DNA of 64,000 nucleotides from Polaribacter sp. SA4-10 (GCA_949519155.1 CATIQU010000035.1:186001-250000); one strand, 5' to 3'; positions 8,803 to 18,744 are shown, counted from the stretch's first letter. The notes: generated by a model not told the origin, from the sequence alone. A program made the numbers and translations.

Positions 8803-9615
8803 ATGCAACAAAAAACAAAAGACATCCAAAATCATTTTGAAGGGTTCCTCAAGACTCCTTGTTTGTGGATTGAAAGCGCTGTATATGGTTTAAAGCAATT
8901 TCAAACAGAACAAAAATCAATCTCCTTAAATAAAGAAATTGACGGCACACTAAGGCTTGGAAAGTATATCGAACGTTTTGTTTCTTTCCAACTAAGCCAG
9001 AACGAACAGATTGAAATTATTTCAGAAAACATTCAAATTCAGAAAGAAAAAATAACTTTAGGAGAATTAGACTGCATACTTTTAAAAGAGCAGAAAGCCA
9101 TTCATTTAGAAATTATTTATAAGTTTTACCTCTTTGATACTTCTGTTGGAACCGATGAAATAGCGCATTTTATTGGCCCCAATAGAAAAGATTCCTTAGT
9201 GTCTAAATTAGATAAGCTCAAAAATAAACAGTTGCCACTTCTCTACTCCAAAGAATGCCAAGATTACTTAAAAACAATTGCTTTAAATTCCGATGACATA
9301 GAACAACAAGTCTATTTTAAAGCGCAATTGTTTGTACCATTCTCAAAGAAAAAAATTGAGTTAAATCAATTAAATTCTGACTGTATTGCTGGCTTTTATA
9401 TTAACATGGAAGCATTACAGCAATTTAAAGATTGCACCTTCTATATTTCCAACAAAAAAGATTGGTTGATCGCCCCACATCCAAATGTAGCTTGGCAATC
9501 AATGCCTTCATTTAAAGAAGATTGTTCCGTAATTATTGAAAGAAAATTTTCACCAATGTGTTGGATGAAACATAAAAACGGCTGTATTGAAAAATTCTTC
9601 TTAGTATGGTGGTGA
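8803..9615 (+). CDS. DUF1853 family protein (PD-(D/E)XK nuclease-like)
   Basis: 270 residues. The conserved pieces of DUF1853 are present: LGKYIERFVSFQL near residue 52, GELDCILL followed by HLEIIYKFYLFD (candidate Asp and Glu-x-Lys of a PD-(D/E)XK core), then FIGPNRKDSLVSKLDKL. The last third contains a WW-rich end. I recognise the family, but its activity is unproven and the nuclease reading is structural inference. It is convergent with hisIE, 10 nt apart, and not part of the his operon. Confidence 0.82.
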   Translation: MQQKTKDIQNHFEGFLKTPCLWIESAVYGLKQFQTEQKSISLNKEIDGTLRLGKYIERFVSFQLSQNEQIEIISENIQIQKEKITLGELDCILLKEQKAIHLEIIYKFYLFDTSVGTDEIAHFIGPNRKDSLVSKLDKLKNKQLPLLYSKECQDYLKTIALNSDDIEQQVYFKAQLFVPFSKKKIELNQLNSDCIAGFYINMEALQQFKDCTFYISNKKDWLIAPHPNVAWQSMPSFKEDCSVIIERKFSPMCWMKHKNGCIEKFFLVWW

Positions 9616-9625
9616 AAGAGCGATT

Positions 9626-10225
9626 CTATTTTTGCCTCTTTTTCAACTCGTTTTCGATATCCTTAAGTTTAAATCCTTTTGCTTGTAAAAGAATTAAATA
9701 GTGAAATAGTAAATCTGCCGATTCGTATAAAAACAATTCATCATTATTGTCCATCGCTTCAATCACCACTTCTACCGCTTCCTCACCTACTTTTTGTGCC
9801 ACTTTGTTAATGCCTTTTGCAAACAAACTTGCAACATAGGATTTTTCAGTATCTTTATTCGCAACTCTTTCAGCAATGGTGGTTTCTAAAGAAGAAAAGA
9901 ATCCATAATTTGGAATATTCTCTTCGTTCCAACAAGTAGCAGATCCTTTGTGACATGTAGGACCATTCGGAGTTACTTGAATCAATAAGGTGTCATTATC
10001 ACAATCCAATTTCATAGCTACTAAATGCAACACATTGCCACTTTCCTCCCCTTTGGTCCACAAGCGTTTTTTTGTCCTGCTAAAAAAAGTGACCAACTTT
10101 GTTTCTTTTGTTTTAAGAAATGCCTCCTCATCCATATAACCCAACATCAGCACATTTTTTGTCGTTGCGTCCTGAATGATTGCGGGTACTAATCCATCGC
10201 TATTTTTATTGAAATCGATCTTCAT
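9626..10225 (-). CDS. hisIE: Bifunctional phosphoribosyl-AMP cyclohydrolase / phosphoribosyl-ATP pyrophosphatase
   Basis: 199 residues, last gene of the his operon. Residues 1-105 are HisI (steps 3 of histidine synthesis): the motifs MLGYMDEEAF, FFSRTKKRLWTKGEESGN and the zinc cysteines in CDNDTLL and GPTCHKGSATCW are present. Residues about 113-199 are HisE (step 2), an all-helical MazG-like pyrophosphatase with VGEEAVEVVIEA metal-binding acids. Fusion of the two is normal in Bacteroidota. It starts 31 nt after hisF. Confidence 0.97.
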   Translation of the reverse strand: MKIDFNKNSDGLVPAIIQDATTKNVLMLGYMDEEAFLKTKETKLVTFFSRTKKRLWTKGEESGNVLHLVAMKLDCDNDTLLIQVTPNGPTCHKGSATCWNEENIPNYGFFSSLETTIAERVANKDTEKSYVASLFAKGINKVAQKVGEEAVEVVIEAMDNNDELFLYESADLLFHYLILLQAKGFKLKDIENELKKRQK

Positions 10226-10256
10226 AATTTTATTTTTTTGAATTTGTAACTCCTAA

Positions 10257-11012
10257 TTATAACCGAATAGGAATTTTATTTTCTCTTAATTGGGTCTTTA
10301 AATCCATAATTGCAATTTCTCCAAAATGAAAAACACTGGCTGCCAAAGCAGCATCAGACTTCCCGATTGTAAATGTATCTATAAAGTGTTGAACTGTTCC
10401 AGCGCCTCCAGAAGCAATAATTGGGATGTTTAATGTGGTAGATAGTTTTGCTAATGCTTTATTTGCAAAACCAGCTTTTGTACCATCGTTATTCATCGAA
10501 GTAAATAGAATCTCTCCCGCACCCCGTTTTTCTACTTCTTTTGCCCACTCAAATAAATTGAGTTCTGTACAAAGGGTACCTCCTGCCAAATGCACGATCC
10601 ATTCTCCATCAATTTGTTTTGCATCGATAGCAACAACCACACACTGACTTCCAAACTTGTCTGACAATTCATTGATCAATTCAGGTCTTTTAATTGCGGA
10701 TGAATTAACAGAAACCTTATCTGCTCCACATTTTAACAAGGCGTCTACGTCAGCTACGGAAGAAATTCCGCCCCCAACAGTAAATGGAATATTTACTTGT
10801 TCCGCAACTTTCAATACCATTTCTAACATGGTTTTTCTACCTTCTAAGGTTGCCGAAATGTCTAAAAAAACCAATTCATCTGCACCTAATTCAGCATATT
10901 GTTTTGCCAAAATAACGGGGTCTCCTGCTTCTATTAGATTCACAAAATTGACTCCTTTTACGGTTCTACCGTCTTTAATATCCAAACAAGGAATGATTCT
11001 TTTTGTTAACAT
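10257..11012 (-). CDS. hisF: Imidazole glycerol phosphate synthase, cyclase subunit
   Basis: 251 residues forming a TIM barrel. The catalytic Asp11 lies in CLDIKDGR, the second catalytic Asp in VVAIDAKQ, and phosphate-binding loops GGGI and IASGGAG are visible. With HisH it converts PRFAR and glutamine-derived ammonia to imidazole-glycerol phosphate and AICAR. One base separates it from the upstream hisA stop, so the two are translationally coupled. Confidence 0.98.
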   Translation of the reverse strand: MLTKRIIPCLDIKDGRTVKGVNFVNLIEAGDPVILAKQYAELGADELVFLDISATLEGRKTMLEMVLKVAEQVNIPFTVGGGISSVADVDALLKCGADKVSVNSSAIKRPELINELSDKFGSQCVVVAIDAKQIDGEWIVHLAGGTLCTELNLFEWAKEVEKRGAGEILFTSMNNDGTKAGFANKALAKLSTTLNIPIIASGGAGTVQHFIDTFTIGKSDAALAASVFHFGEIAIMDLKTQLRENKIPIRL

Positions 11013-11013
11013 T

Positions 11014-11751
11014 TTATGAGTTGATTATAAAATTTTCTAATTGTTTTAAACTGATCTTGTGCTCATAAATCGCTTTTCCAATGATCACGCCTTCACACCC
11101 CATTTCAGCTAGTTTTGGAAGCTCTTCAAAAGTAGAAATTCCGCCGGAAGCGATCAACTTTATATTTTCTGATTTTGATAAAATCTCTTGATAAACATCA
11201 AAACTTGGTCCTTCTAGCATGCCGTCTTTAGAAATATCGGTACAAATAACATACTCAATTCCTTTTTCTTGATAGCCATTTATGAAAGGAATCAATGCCA
11301 AGTTACTTTCTTCTTGCCAACCATTTGTCGCAATTTTCCCTCCTGAAATATCTGGATAAAAATCGGCGCCTAAAATGATTTTCTGAGCTCCAAATTTCGA
11401 AATCCAACGTTCAAAAACCGAGCTATTTTTAACAGCAATACTCCCTCCTGTTATTTGATTGGCTCCAGAGTTAAACGCAATTTCTAAATCTTTATCTGAT
11501 TTTAATCCACCACCAAAATCAATTTTCAATTGGGTCTTTGAAGCGATTTGTTCTAACACTTTATAATTGACAATCTGACTTGCTTTTGCGCCATCCAAAT
11601 CAACAACATGTAAATATTCAATGCCTACTGCTTCGAATTCTTTTGCAACTTCTAAAGGGTGCTCGTTGTATATTTTCTTAGTAGCATAGTCTCCTTTGGT
11701 TAAACGAACGCACTTTCCGTCTATGATATCAATGGCTGGTATGATTCTCAT
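11014..11751 (-). CDS. hisA: ProFAR isomerase
   Basis: 245 residues, a TIM barrel related to HisF. The catalytic Asp8 is in PAIDIIDG and the second acid in [13 protein letters not shown]; the phosphate sites FGGG and ASGG are present. It isomerises ProFAR to PRFAR, feeding HisHF. It starts 3 nt after the hisH stop. Confidence 0.98.
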   Translation of the reverse strand: MRIIPAIDIIDGKCVRLTKGDYATKKIYNEHPLEVAKEFEAVGIEYLHVVDLDGAKASQIVNYKVLEQIASKTQLKIDFGGGLKSDKDLEIAFNSGANQITGGSIAVKNSSVFERWISKFGAQKIILGADFYPDISGGKIATNGWQEESNLALIPFINGYQEKGIEYVICTDISKDGMLEGPSFDVYQEILSKSENIKLIASGGISTFEELPKLAEMGCEGVIIGKAIYEHKISLKQLENFIINS

Positions 11752-11754
11752 TGC

Positions 11755-12336
11755 TTATAAATTTAAAAAATTTTGTAAAATTTTAGCGCCTTCTATCCCG
11801 CTTTTCTCTGGGTGAAACTGCACTCCATAAAAATTATTTTTTTGTAATGCGGCGGCATATTCAATTCCATAGTCAGAAGTTGCAATCCCTTCTGCACATA
11901 TTTCAGCATAAAAACTATGCACCAAATACATAAACTCATTTTCTTTGACACCCGTAAATAAACTAGATTTTAAATTAGAAATAGTATTCCATCCCATTTG
12001 TGGAACTTTTAATGCATTGTTAAAACGTTTTACTGCTACATTGAAAATACCCAAACCTATCGTGTTTCCTTCTTCAGAAGTATTGCACATTAGTTGCATG
12101 CCTAAACAAATTCCTAAAACGGGTTGTTTTAATTTTGGGATTAACTTATCCAATCCACTTTCTTGCAACATTTTCATGGCAGTACTTGCTGCACCAACCC
12201 CTGGGAAAATAATTTTATCTGCTGTTCTTATTTCATCAATATCATTTGATAAAACAGCATCAACCCCCAAACACTTAAATGCAAATTGAATACTTTTAAT
12301 ATTTCCCGCTCCATAATCAATGATAATGACTCTCAT
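11755..12336 (-). CDS. hisH: Imidazole glycerol phosphate synthase, glutaminase subunit
   Basis: 193 residues from the ATG at 12336 (MRVIIIDYGAGN). An upstream in-frame ATG at 12408 would add 24 unrelated residues and run into hisB, so it was not used. It is a class I glutamine amidotransferase with nucleophile Cys77 in GICLGMQ and the His175/Glu177 pair in QFHPEKSG. It supplies ammonia to HisF through the barrel. Confidence 0.97.
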   Translation of the reverse strand: MRVIIIDYGAGNIKSIQFAFKCLGVDAVLSNDIDEIRTADKIIFPGVGAASTAMKMLQESGLDKLIPKLKQPVLGICLGMQLMCNTSEEGNTIGLGIFNVAVKRFNNALKVPQMGWNTISNLKSSLFTGVKENEFMYLVHSFYAEICAEGIATSDYGIEYAAALQKNNFYGVQFHPEKSGIEGAKILQNFLNL

Positions 12337-12364
12337 AATTTGTTTTTTTGATATTGATAATAGA

Positions 12365-13501
12365 TTAAAGCATTCCTTTGGTAGAAGGTAAAAACATGTT
12401 GTTTGCATCTCTTTTTACTGCCATTTTCATTGCTTTTGCAAAAGCTTTAAAAATGCCTTCAATCTTATGGTGCTCGTTGATACCTTCCGCTTTGATATTC
12501 AAATTACATTTTGCGCCATCTGTAAATGATTTGAATAAGTGAAAAAACATTTCTGTAGGCATATCTCCAATTTTTTCTCGCTTAAAATCCGCATCCCATT
12601 CCAACCAATTTCTTCCGCCAAAATCAACAGCAACCTGTGCCAAGCAGTCATCCATTGGCAAACAAAAACCATATCTTTCTATGCCTAATTTGTTCCCCAG
12701 TGCTTTGTTGAATAATTCTCCAAAGGCAATCATTGTATCCTCTATGGTGTGATGTTCATCTACTTCTAAATCACCTTTCACCTGAATCGTTAAATCCATT
12801 GCGCCATGACGTCCAATTTGGTCCAACATATGATCGAAAAAAGACAATCCAGTCTGAATGTCATTTTTACCAGAACCGTCCAAATTCAGTTTGATGTAAA
12901 TCTGCGTTTCATTGGTATTTCTTGTAATTTCTGAAACCCTATCTTTTAGTTTTAGAAATTCATAAATTTTTGCCCAATCAGTAATTGTAGTTGCAATACA
13001 ATCTAAAATTTCTTGTTGCGAAGTTTCAATTTCATCAATCCCTAATTCAGCATTTTCTGATAAATAGATGCCTTTTGCTCCTAAATTCTTTGCCAATTCC
13101 ATATCTGTTATTCGGTCTCCCAATACGAATGAATTTTCTAAATCGTAGGCTTCTGAAAAATATTTTGTCAACAGTCCAGTTCTCGGTTTTCTTGTGTCTG
13201 CATTTTCATGAGGAAATGTTTTATCAATCAACACTTCAGAAAAAACAATCCCTTCTTTTTCAAAAGCAGTAATAATTTTGTTTTGAGCTGGCCAAAAGGT
13301 GTTTTCAGGAAATGAAGGAGTTCCCAGACCGTCTTGATTGGTGATCATGACCAATTCATAGTCCAATTCTAAAGCGATTTTAGCGAGGTATTGAAATACT
13401 TTTGGGTAGTACTCTAACTTCTCTAAACTATCTAATTGATAATCTACTGGTGGCTCTAAAACCAACGTTCCATCTCTATCTATAAATAATACTTTCTTCA
13501 T
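12365..13501 (-). CDS. hisB: Bifunctional histidinol-phosphatase / imidazoleglycerol-phosphate dehydratase
   Basis: 378 residues. The N-terminal ~165 residues are a HAD phosphatase with Asp8 and Asp10 in FIDRDGTL and the downstream LGDRITDM motif (histidinol phosphatase). The C-terminal ~190 residues are IGP dehydratase, with manganese-binding motifs HHTIEDT and [16 protein letters not shown]. The two-domain form is shared by enterobacteria and many Bacteroidota. It starts directly after the hisC stop. Confidence 0.97.
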   Translation of the reverse strand: MKKVLFIDRDGTLVLEPPVDYQLDSLEKLEYYPKVFQYLAKIALELDYELVMITNQDGLGTPSFPENTFWPAQNKIITAFEKEGIVFSEVLIDKTFPHENADTRKPRTGLLTKYFSEAYDLENSFVLGDRITDMELAKNLGAKGIYLSENAELGIDEIETSQQEILDCIATTITDWAKIYEFLKLKDRVSEITRNTNETQIYIKLNLDGSGKNDIQTGLSFFDHMLDQIGRHGAMDLTIQVKGDLEVDEHHTIEDTMIAFGELFNKALGNKLGIERYGFCLPMDDCLAQVAVDFGGRNWLEWDADFKREKIGDMPTEMFFHLFKSFTDGAKCNLNIKAEGINEHHKIEGIFKAFAKAMKMAVKRDANNMFLPSTKGML

Positions 13502-14551
13502 TTAAATTTCTTTTAAAACTTGAATTAAACGGTTGTTTTCCAAACGAGTTCCAATCGTCAAACGCAAACAATTATCACACAAAGGCTGTGTCGTTCTATT
13601 GCGAATTACAATTCCTTTTACTATTAATTCGTCATAGCGTTTTGTGGCATTGTCTACCTTTACCAATACAAAATTACACTCTGAAGGGTAAATTTCTTGA
13701 ATGTAGCTTATTGCCTTTAGATTTAAAATTAAGAGCGCTCTCTCTTCTTTAATTTTGACGATTTCTTGTGCCACTTCATCCACCTTCAACAAACGTTCAA
13801 CAGCTTTTTGTTGCGACAATTCGTTGACATTATAGGGCGGTTTTATGCTGTTTAAAATTGCAATTATTTCTTGGGATGCATAACAAACTCCTAAACGGAT
13901 TCCTGCCAAACCATAGGCTTTGGACAATGTTTGTGTGATGACCAAATTCGGAAATAACCTCAATTTCTCCAACCAACTTTTTTTATCAGAAAAATCAATA
14001 TAAGCTTCATCTATAACCACCAATCCCTTAAAATTAAGCAACAACTTCTCTACTGTTTCCGTTGAAAAACTGTTTCCTGAAGGGTTGTTTGGTGAGCATA
14101 AAAACAAGATTTTACTCTGTGCATCTGCTGCTTTTAAAATTGGATCAACGCGGGGTTGAAAGTTGTCTGATAATAAAATGCATCTGTTTTCAATCGCATT
14201 AATATTTGCCAATACGCCATACATTCCGTAGGTTGGTGACAATGTGATAACATTATCAAAATTCGGTTCACAAAACGCTCTAAAGATTAAATCGAGTACT
14301 TCATCTGATCCATTTCCTAAAAGAATATTTTTAGGGTCAATATTTTTCATTTCAGACAGCAAGGATTTTACTGCATGCTGCTGAGGATCTGGATACCGGT
14401 TTACACCGTTTTCAAACGGATTCTCATTCGCATCTAAGAAAATCATCTCCTTTGAGGTCGCATCTGTGTATTCATCCCTTGCCGAAGAATAAGGTTGCAA
14501 CTCCTTAATATTCGCTCTTACAAGGGTGTTTATGTTGAAATCTACAATCAT
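13502..14551 (-). CDS. hisC: Histidinol-phosphate aminotransferase
   Basis: 349 residues of class I/II PLP aminotransferase fold. The PLP Schiff-base residue is Lys211 in TQTLSKAYGLAGIRLG; SPNNPSGN, DEAY and the C-terminal RLTIGT with phosphate-binding Arg are present. It makes histidinol phosphate from imidazole-acetol phosphate and glutamate. The start overlaps the hisD stop by four bases (ATGA). Confidence 0.97.
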   Translation of the reverse strand: MIVDFNINTLVRANIKELQPYSSARDEYTDATSKEMIFLDANENPFENGVNRYPDPQQHAVKSLLSEMKNIDPKNILLGNGSDEVLDLIFRAFCEPNFDNVITLSPTYGMYGVLANINAIENRCILLSDNFQPRVDPILKAADAQSKILFLCSPNNPSGNSFSTETVEKLLLNFKGLVVIDEAYIDFSDKKSWLEKLRLFPNLVITQTLSKAYGLAGIRLGVCYASQEIIAILNSIKPPYNVNELSQQKAVERLLKVDEVAQEIVKIKEERALLILNLKAISYIQEIYPSECNFVLVKVDNATKRYDELIVKGIVIRNRTTQPLCDNCLRLTIGTRLENNRLIQVLKEI

Positions 14552-15831
14552 TTTAAATCGTTTAATCGAACCGTAACCGCATTTTTATGTGCCTGTAATC
14601 CTTCAGCTGCTGCCATCACTTCAATGGTATTCCCGATGTTTAGAATTCCTTCTTTAGTGATTTTCTGAAAAGTAATACTTTTTAAAAAACTGTCTAAATT
14701 CACACCAGAATAGGCTTTTGAAAAACCATTTGTGGGTAGTGTGTGATTGGTTCCCGAAGCATAATCTCCAGCGCTTTCTGGGGTATAATTGCCAATAAAA
14801 ACAGAGCCTGCATTTATAATATTTTCAAGATAAAAATCATTGTTATGAGTGCAAACAATTAAATGTTCTGGGCCATATTCATTGATGAGCGCCAACGCAG
14901 TCTCTTCTGTTGCAACAAAAATAGCTTTTGAATTGTCAATCGCTTTTTGAGCCAACTCTTTTCTTGGAAATGCTAAGAGCTGTTTGTCTACTTCTATCGA
15001 AACTTGATCAATCAATTTCTGGGAAGTAGCTACCAAAATCACTTGGCTATCTGCTCCATGTTCTGCTTGACTTAATAAATCTGCAGCAACATAACTGGCA
15101 TTTGCAGAAGCATCTGCCACTACTAATAATTCACTAGGACCTGCTGGCATGTCTATGGCTACGCCAAACTTCGTTGCCAATTGTTTTGCTACAGTAACAA
15201 ACTGGTTTCCGGGCCCAAATATTTTGGATACTTGCGGAATGGTTTCGGTTCCAAAAGTCATACCGGCTATAGCTTGGATACCTCCAACTTTAATTACTTT
15301 GGTAATTCCACAAAGTTGCGCTGCATATAAAATAGCCGCATGTATCTTTCCTTCTTTGTTGGGCGGCGAACACAATACAATCTCTTTACAACCTGCTATC
15401 TGTGCTGGAATGGCCAACATTAAAACCGTTGAAAAAAGCGGTGCAGTGCCTCCTGGAATGTATAATCCTACTTTTTGAATCGCTCTTTTTTCTTGCCAAC
15501 AGGTAACTCCAGGGCTAGTTTCTACAACTATTTTATCGGTTTTCTGTGCGTTGTGAAATACCTCTATATTTGATTTTGCTTGTTGGATTGCTGTTTTTAA
15601 TGCTGCTGATACTTCCGCAACGGCAGTATTTATTTCCTCCATAGAAACGATTGTGTCTTCTAAGGATACTCCATCAAATAACTGTGTATATTTTGAAATT
15701 GCGATGTCTTTATTTCTTTGGACGTCTTCAAAAATTTGCGTTACCGTATTTTCAATCTCATTTACGGTTTGGGTCGGTCTTTGTAAAAGAACGTTCCATT
15801 CTTTTTTTGGAGGGTTGTTTATGACTTTCAT
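14548..15831 (-). CDS. hisD: Histidinol dehydrogenase
   Basis: 427 residues, normal length. Family motifs include YIPGGTAPLFSTVLM, GPGNQFVTVAKQL, DMPAGPSELLV, LLSQAEHG (zinc-binding Gln/His) and the catalytic Glu-His in YGPEHLIV. It oxidises histidinol to histidine in two NAD-dependent steps. The start codon overlaps the hisG stop by one base, so translation is probably coupled. Confidence 0.98.
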   Translation of the reverse strand: MKVINNPPKKEWNVLLQRPTQTVNEIENTVTQIFEDVQRNKDIAISKYTQLFDGVSLEDTIVSMEEINTAVAEVSAALKTAIQQAKSNIEVFHNAQKTDKIVVETSPGVTCWQEKRAIQKVGLYIPGGTAPLFSTVLMLAIPAQIAGCKEIVLCSPPNKEGKIHAAILYAAQLCGITKVIKVGGIQAIAGMTFGTETIPQVSKIFGPGNQFVTVAKQLATKFGVAIDMPAGPSELLVVADASANASYVAADLLSQAEHGADSQVILVATSQKLIDQVSIEVDKQLLAFPRKELAQKAIDNSKAIFVATEETALALINEYGPEHLIVCTHNNDFYLENIINAGSVFIGNYTPESAGDYASGTNHTLPTNGFSKAYSGVNLDSFLKSITFQKITKEGILNIGNTIEVMAAAEGLQAHKNAVTVRLNDLK

Positions 15832-16688
15832 TATAGTACCATATTTTCAATTGGACATACCAAAATACCTTCTGCTCCTTTGGCCTTTAGCGCATCGATG
15901 ATTTGCCAAAACTGACCTTTGTCAATAACGGAGTGCACAGAACTCCAACCTTCTTTTGCCAAAGGCAATACGGTAGGGCTTTTCATTCCTGGTAAAATAG
16001 AGATGATTTCTGTAAGTTTATCATTGGGAGCATTCAACAACACATATTTTGAATTCCTACCTTTTAAAACGGCTTTCATTCTAAATTGAATCTTTTCTAA
16101 AATCGCTTTTTTCTCCTCAGATATTGCAGGAGATACCGCCAAAACGGCTTCCGACTCAAATAAAACCTCAATCTCTTTTAAGCCATTTTTGAATAGGGTA
16201 CTTCCACTGGATACAATGTCGCAAATACCATCTGCCAAACCAATATTGGGTGCAATTTCTACGGAACCATTAATGGTGTGCAATTGGGCTTTGATTTTGT
16301 TTTTTTCTAAATATTTGGTTACTGTGTTTGGGTAGGATGTTGCAATGCGTTTTCCGTCCAAATCTTTCAATGAATTTGATGTTGAATTTTTGGGAACTGC
16401 TATTGAAACCTTGCATTTAGAAAAACCTAAGCGCTCAACAAATTCAATATCATTTCCTTTTTCGATTAAAACGTTTTCTCCGATAATAGCCGCATCTACT
16501 ACTCCGTCTGTTAAGTATTGTGGAATGTCTCCATTTCTTAAATAGAAAACTTCTAGCGGAAAATTTCGTGCTGCTGCTTTTAATTGGTCTTTACCGTTGT
16601 CTATTGCAATGCCAATTTCTTTTAAAATACGCATGGAATCTTCGTTTAATCTTCCCGACTTCTGAACTGCAATTCTAATTTTATTCAT
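15831..16688 (-). CDS. hisG: ATP phosphoribosyltransferase, long form
   Basis: 285 residues, first gene of the his operon and first enzyme of the pathway. Its length marks the long form, with a C-terminal ACT-like domain (from about residue 210) through which histidine inhibits the enzyme; no hisZ is needed. Catalytic-domain motifs ISGENVL-like (here AAIIGENVL), RIATSYPNT and DIVSSGSTLF are present. Expression should be controlled by the leader peptide and terminator 50-165 nt upstream. Confidence 0.97.
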   Translation of the reverse strand: MNKIRIAVQKSGRLNEDSMRILKEIGIAIDNGKDQLKAAARNFPLEVFYLRNGDIPQYLTDGVVDAAIIGENVLIEKGNDIEFVERLGFSKCKVSIAVPKNSTSNSLKDLDGKRIATSYPNTVTKYLEKNKIKAQLHTINGSVEIAPNIGLADGICDIVSSGSTLFKNGLKEIEVLFESEAVLAVSPAISEEKKAILEKIQFRMKAVLKGRNSKYVLLNAPNDKLTEIISILPGMKSPTVLPLAKEGWSSVHSVIDKGQFWQIIDALKAKGAEGILVCPIENMVL

Positions 16689-16733
16689 TTTTCTTTTGTT
16701 TGATGCTTGAGCAACCTACTGATTTTTTTACAT

Positions 16734-16766
16734 AAAAAAACCCATTTGATTGTCTCAAACGGGTTT
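16734..16766 (-). terminator. his attenuator terminator
   Basis: On the minus strand a 12-bp stem (AAACCCGTTTGA with TCAAATGGGTTT, one G-T pair, loop GACAA) runs straight into seven Ts. It lies between the His-rich leader peptide and hisG, ending about 45 nt before the hisG start. It is a textbook intrinsic terminator placed to abort his transcription when the leader is translated freely. Confidence 0.9.
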
Positions 16767-16796
16767 GTAAATATCTTGATTTTATTCAATACACTT

Positions 16797-16853
16797 TCAC
16801 TTCGCTTGATTGCAAATTTGAAAATGATGATGATGATTTTGAATAAAGTACAT
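16797..16853 (-). CDS. hisL: his operon leader peptide (His-rich, attenuation)
   Basis: An 18-codon frame reads MYFIQNHHHHFQICNQAK then TGA. Codons 7-10 are four consecutive CAT histidine codons. It precedes an intrinsic terminator and hisG on the same strand, the arrangement of classical histidine attenuation: ribosome stalling at the His codons under histidine shortage should prevent terminator formation. A 9-nt segment over codons 3-5 (16839-16847) is perfectly complementary to one just after the stop (16781-16789), forming a hairpin that a stalled ribosome would block. Its shortness means only the His run and position support it, but together these are strong. Confidence 0.87.
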   Translation of the reverse strand: MYFIQNHHHHFQICNQAK

Positions 16854-17114
16854 TGTTTTTATAATAAGGAATAAAGATATTGCCTTTATTTTTCTTAAAA
16901 CCTATTGGACAATTATTTTTTATTTTTTTTAGCAACTATTATCAATATCGAATTTTAATGCCACAATTTATTTGTTTTTAATAAATAGCACCCCTTATTT
17001 TTAGACTATTAATAATAATAATAGTAACGTTCTATTATTAATATTAAAATATATACCTCTGATTATTGAATTACTCAATAATTAAACCTAATTTATAAGT
17101 GATAAAAATTTAAG
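16854..17114. other. AT-rich region upstream of his leader
   Basis: This stretch should contain the his promoter on the minus strand. The best candidate is TATCTTTA at 16872-16879, one base off TAnnTTTG and about 19 nt before the leader ATG. Further right there is a purely AT-rich hairpin (9-bp arms 17016-17024 and 17032-17040, 7-nt loop) of unknown role. No other gene was found. Confidence 0.4.
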
Positions 17115-18687
17115 ATGGATTACAAAAAAAATACGAAGAATTATTGGAGAAGAATGCCTTACTTCAAAAAAATACTTAAAAGATTTTAAAGTAAAAGATC
17201 ATAAACTACCTTCATTATTTAGTTTGACTGATAGTACATTTCAATTGATAACCCCAATTTATGATGAAAATCATAAAGTGGTTGATTACTACTAGAAAAA
17301 TGTAAACAATCTTTTTCTTTCCAAAATTGGTAAAACCCGAGAAGAAGTGATCAATAAAAAAGGGACTGATGTTATTGGTTTTCATGAAGATTACTGGTTT
17401 AAAACCCTTAGAAAAGTAGCCGAAACGGGGAATTCAATCATTTATGAAAACTACAGTCAAACCCGAGATATCTATTTTGAACTTTATGCCTGGAAGGTAA
17501 ATGAGACAGATGTCGCAGCTTTATTAAATGATGTTACAGAACAAAAAAAGAATGCAATCCTAAAACAACTACATATAGAAGACCTTGAAGATAAAAATAG
17601 AAACCTGTTTACCCTATTGGAATTAAATGCGAACATGTTTCAATTATTAGAGGCTATTTATGATGGAAATGGGGAAGTTATAGATTTTTACTTTCGTAAG
17701 GTTGATGATAATTTTGTTAGAAATTCTGGAAAATCTAGAGAAGAAATTATCGGAAAAACAATGAAAAATGTTTTCGGTATCATTGAGGATTACTGGATAG
17801 AAAACCTTTCTAAGGTAGCAAAAACAGCTGAACCAACTGTTTTTAAAGCATATAGTGCAGCGCGTAATAAATATTTTGACACCTATTCATGAAAAGTAAA
17901 TGATCGAGAAATAGGAAGTTTTTTAATTGATGTTTCTCTACAAAAAAAGAACGAACTACTTCTTCAACAATCTAAAGAAGAAATACAAAAATTGAATGCT
18001 TCAAAGAAACGACTTGTCTCTATTATTGCACACGATTTAAGAAGTCCTTTCAATGCCATTTTAGGGTTTTCCAATTTATTAATTGACAATGTAACTCATA
18101 AACAAGACCTAGAAGAGACGTTAAATTACAGTAAAATAATATATGGAAAAGCGAAAGAAACCCTTGTATTACTAGATAATTTACTGGATTATGGAAATTT
18201 AAACAGCAAATACGTGCATTTCAATCCTACAAAAGTATTACTTTCTTCAGTCATAAGTCTTGCGGTCAAATCTTACCTTCCAGATGCAGCGCTTAAAAAT
18301 ATTTCTTTGATCCTCAATGCAGGAGAGATTTTTAATGTACATGTTGATGAAACCATGCTCAAATCTGTCATCAAAAATTTAATTTAAAATGCTCTAAAAT
18401 TCAGCCATTTAGATAGCATCGTTACCGTTTCTATTAAACAGATTGATGCTGATTGTATAGTAACCGTTTCAGACAATGGTGTTGGCATCCCCTTTGACAA
18501 ACTGGCAGATTTATTCAGTTTCAAAACGAACAGAACTACGAGAGGAACCCTCGACGAAAAGGGTACAGGATTGGGTTTACTTATTTGTAAAGAATATCTT
18601 GAAAAGAACAATGGCGCTATACGTGTGGAAAGTGAACCCGAAAAAGGAAGTACGTTTACGTTTACACTGCCCTTGATTGCTTCCTAA
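17115..18687 (+). pseudogene. Decayed PAS-PAS sensor histidine kinase
   Basis: One reading frame spans about 17180-18687 but is broken by three stops: TAG at 17293, TGA at 17890 and TAA at 18385. Translating through them gives two PAS-like repeats that align with each other (IYDENHKVVDYY / IYDGNGEVIDFYF and their KVAETG / KVAKTA regions), a HisKA domain with H-box IIAHDLRSPFNAILGF, and an HATPase domain with DNGVGIP and GTGLGL. The first PAS lost one residue to TAG, a Trp position appears to be TGA (YFDTYS-stop-KVN), and the N-box expected as NLIQNALKFS has TAA for Gln. Near the start the coiled coil KKYEELLEKNALLQKN lies in another frame (17117-17176), implying frameshifts. No functional kinase can be made. 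Confidence 0.88.
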
Positions 18688-18744
18688 TAATATAAATCTC
18701 AAAAAATGCTTTTAGAATCTTCTCTTTTTTCCTCAACGAAAAAA

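Noticed and set aside
12337..12408. N-terminal extension of hisH to an ATG at 12408
   Set aside because: The added residues do not match HisH and the region overlaps the end of hisB.
17293..18387. Stop-codon recoding (TGA as Trp, or other readthrough) in the kinase frame
   Set aside because: All three stop types occur in the same gene and there are frame shifts at its 5' end, while every other gene in the window uses normal stops. Gene decay is the simpler reading.
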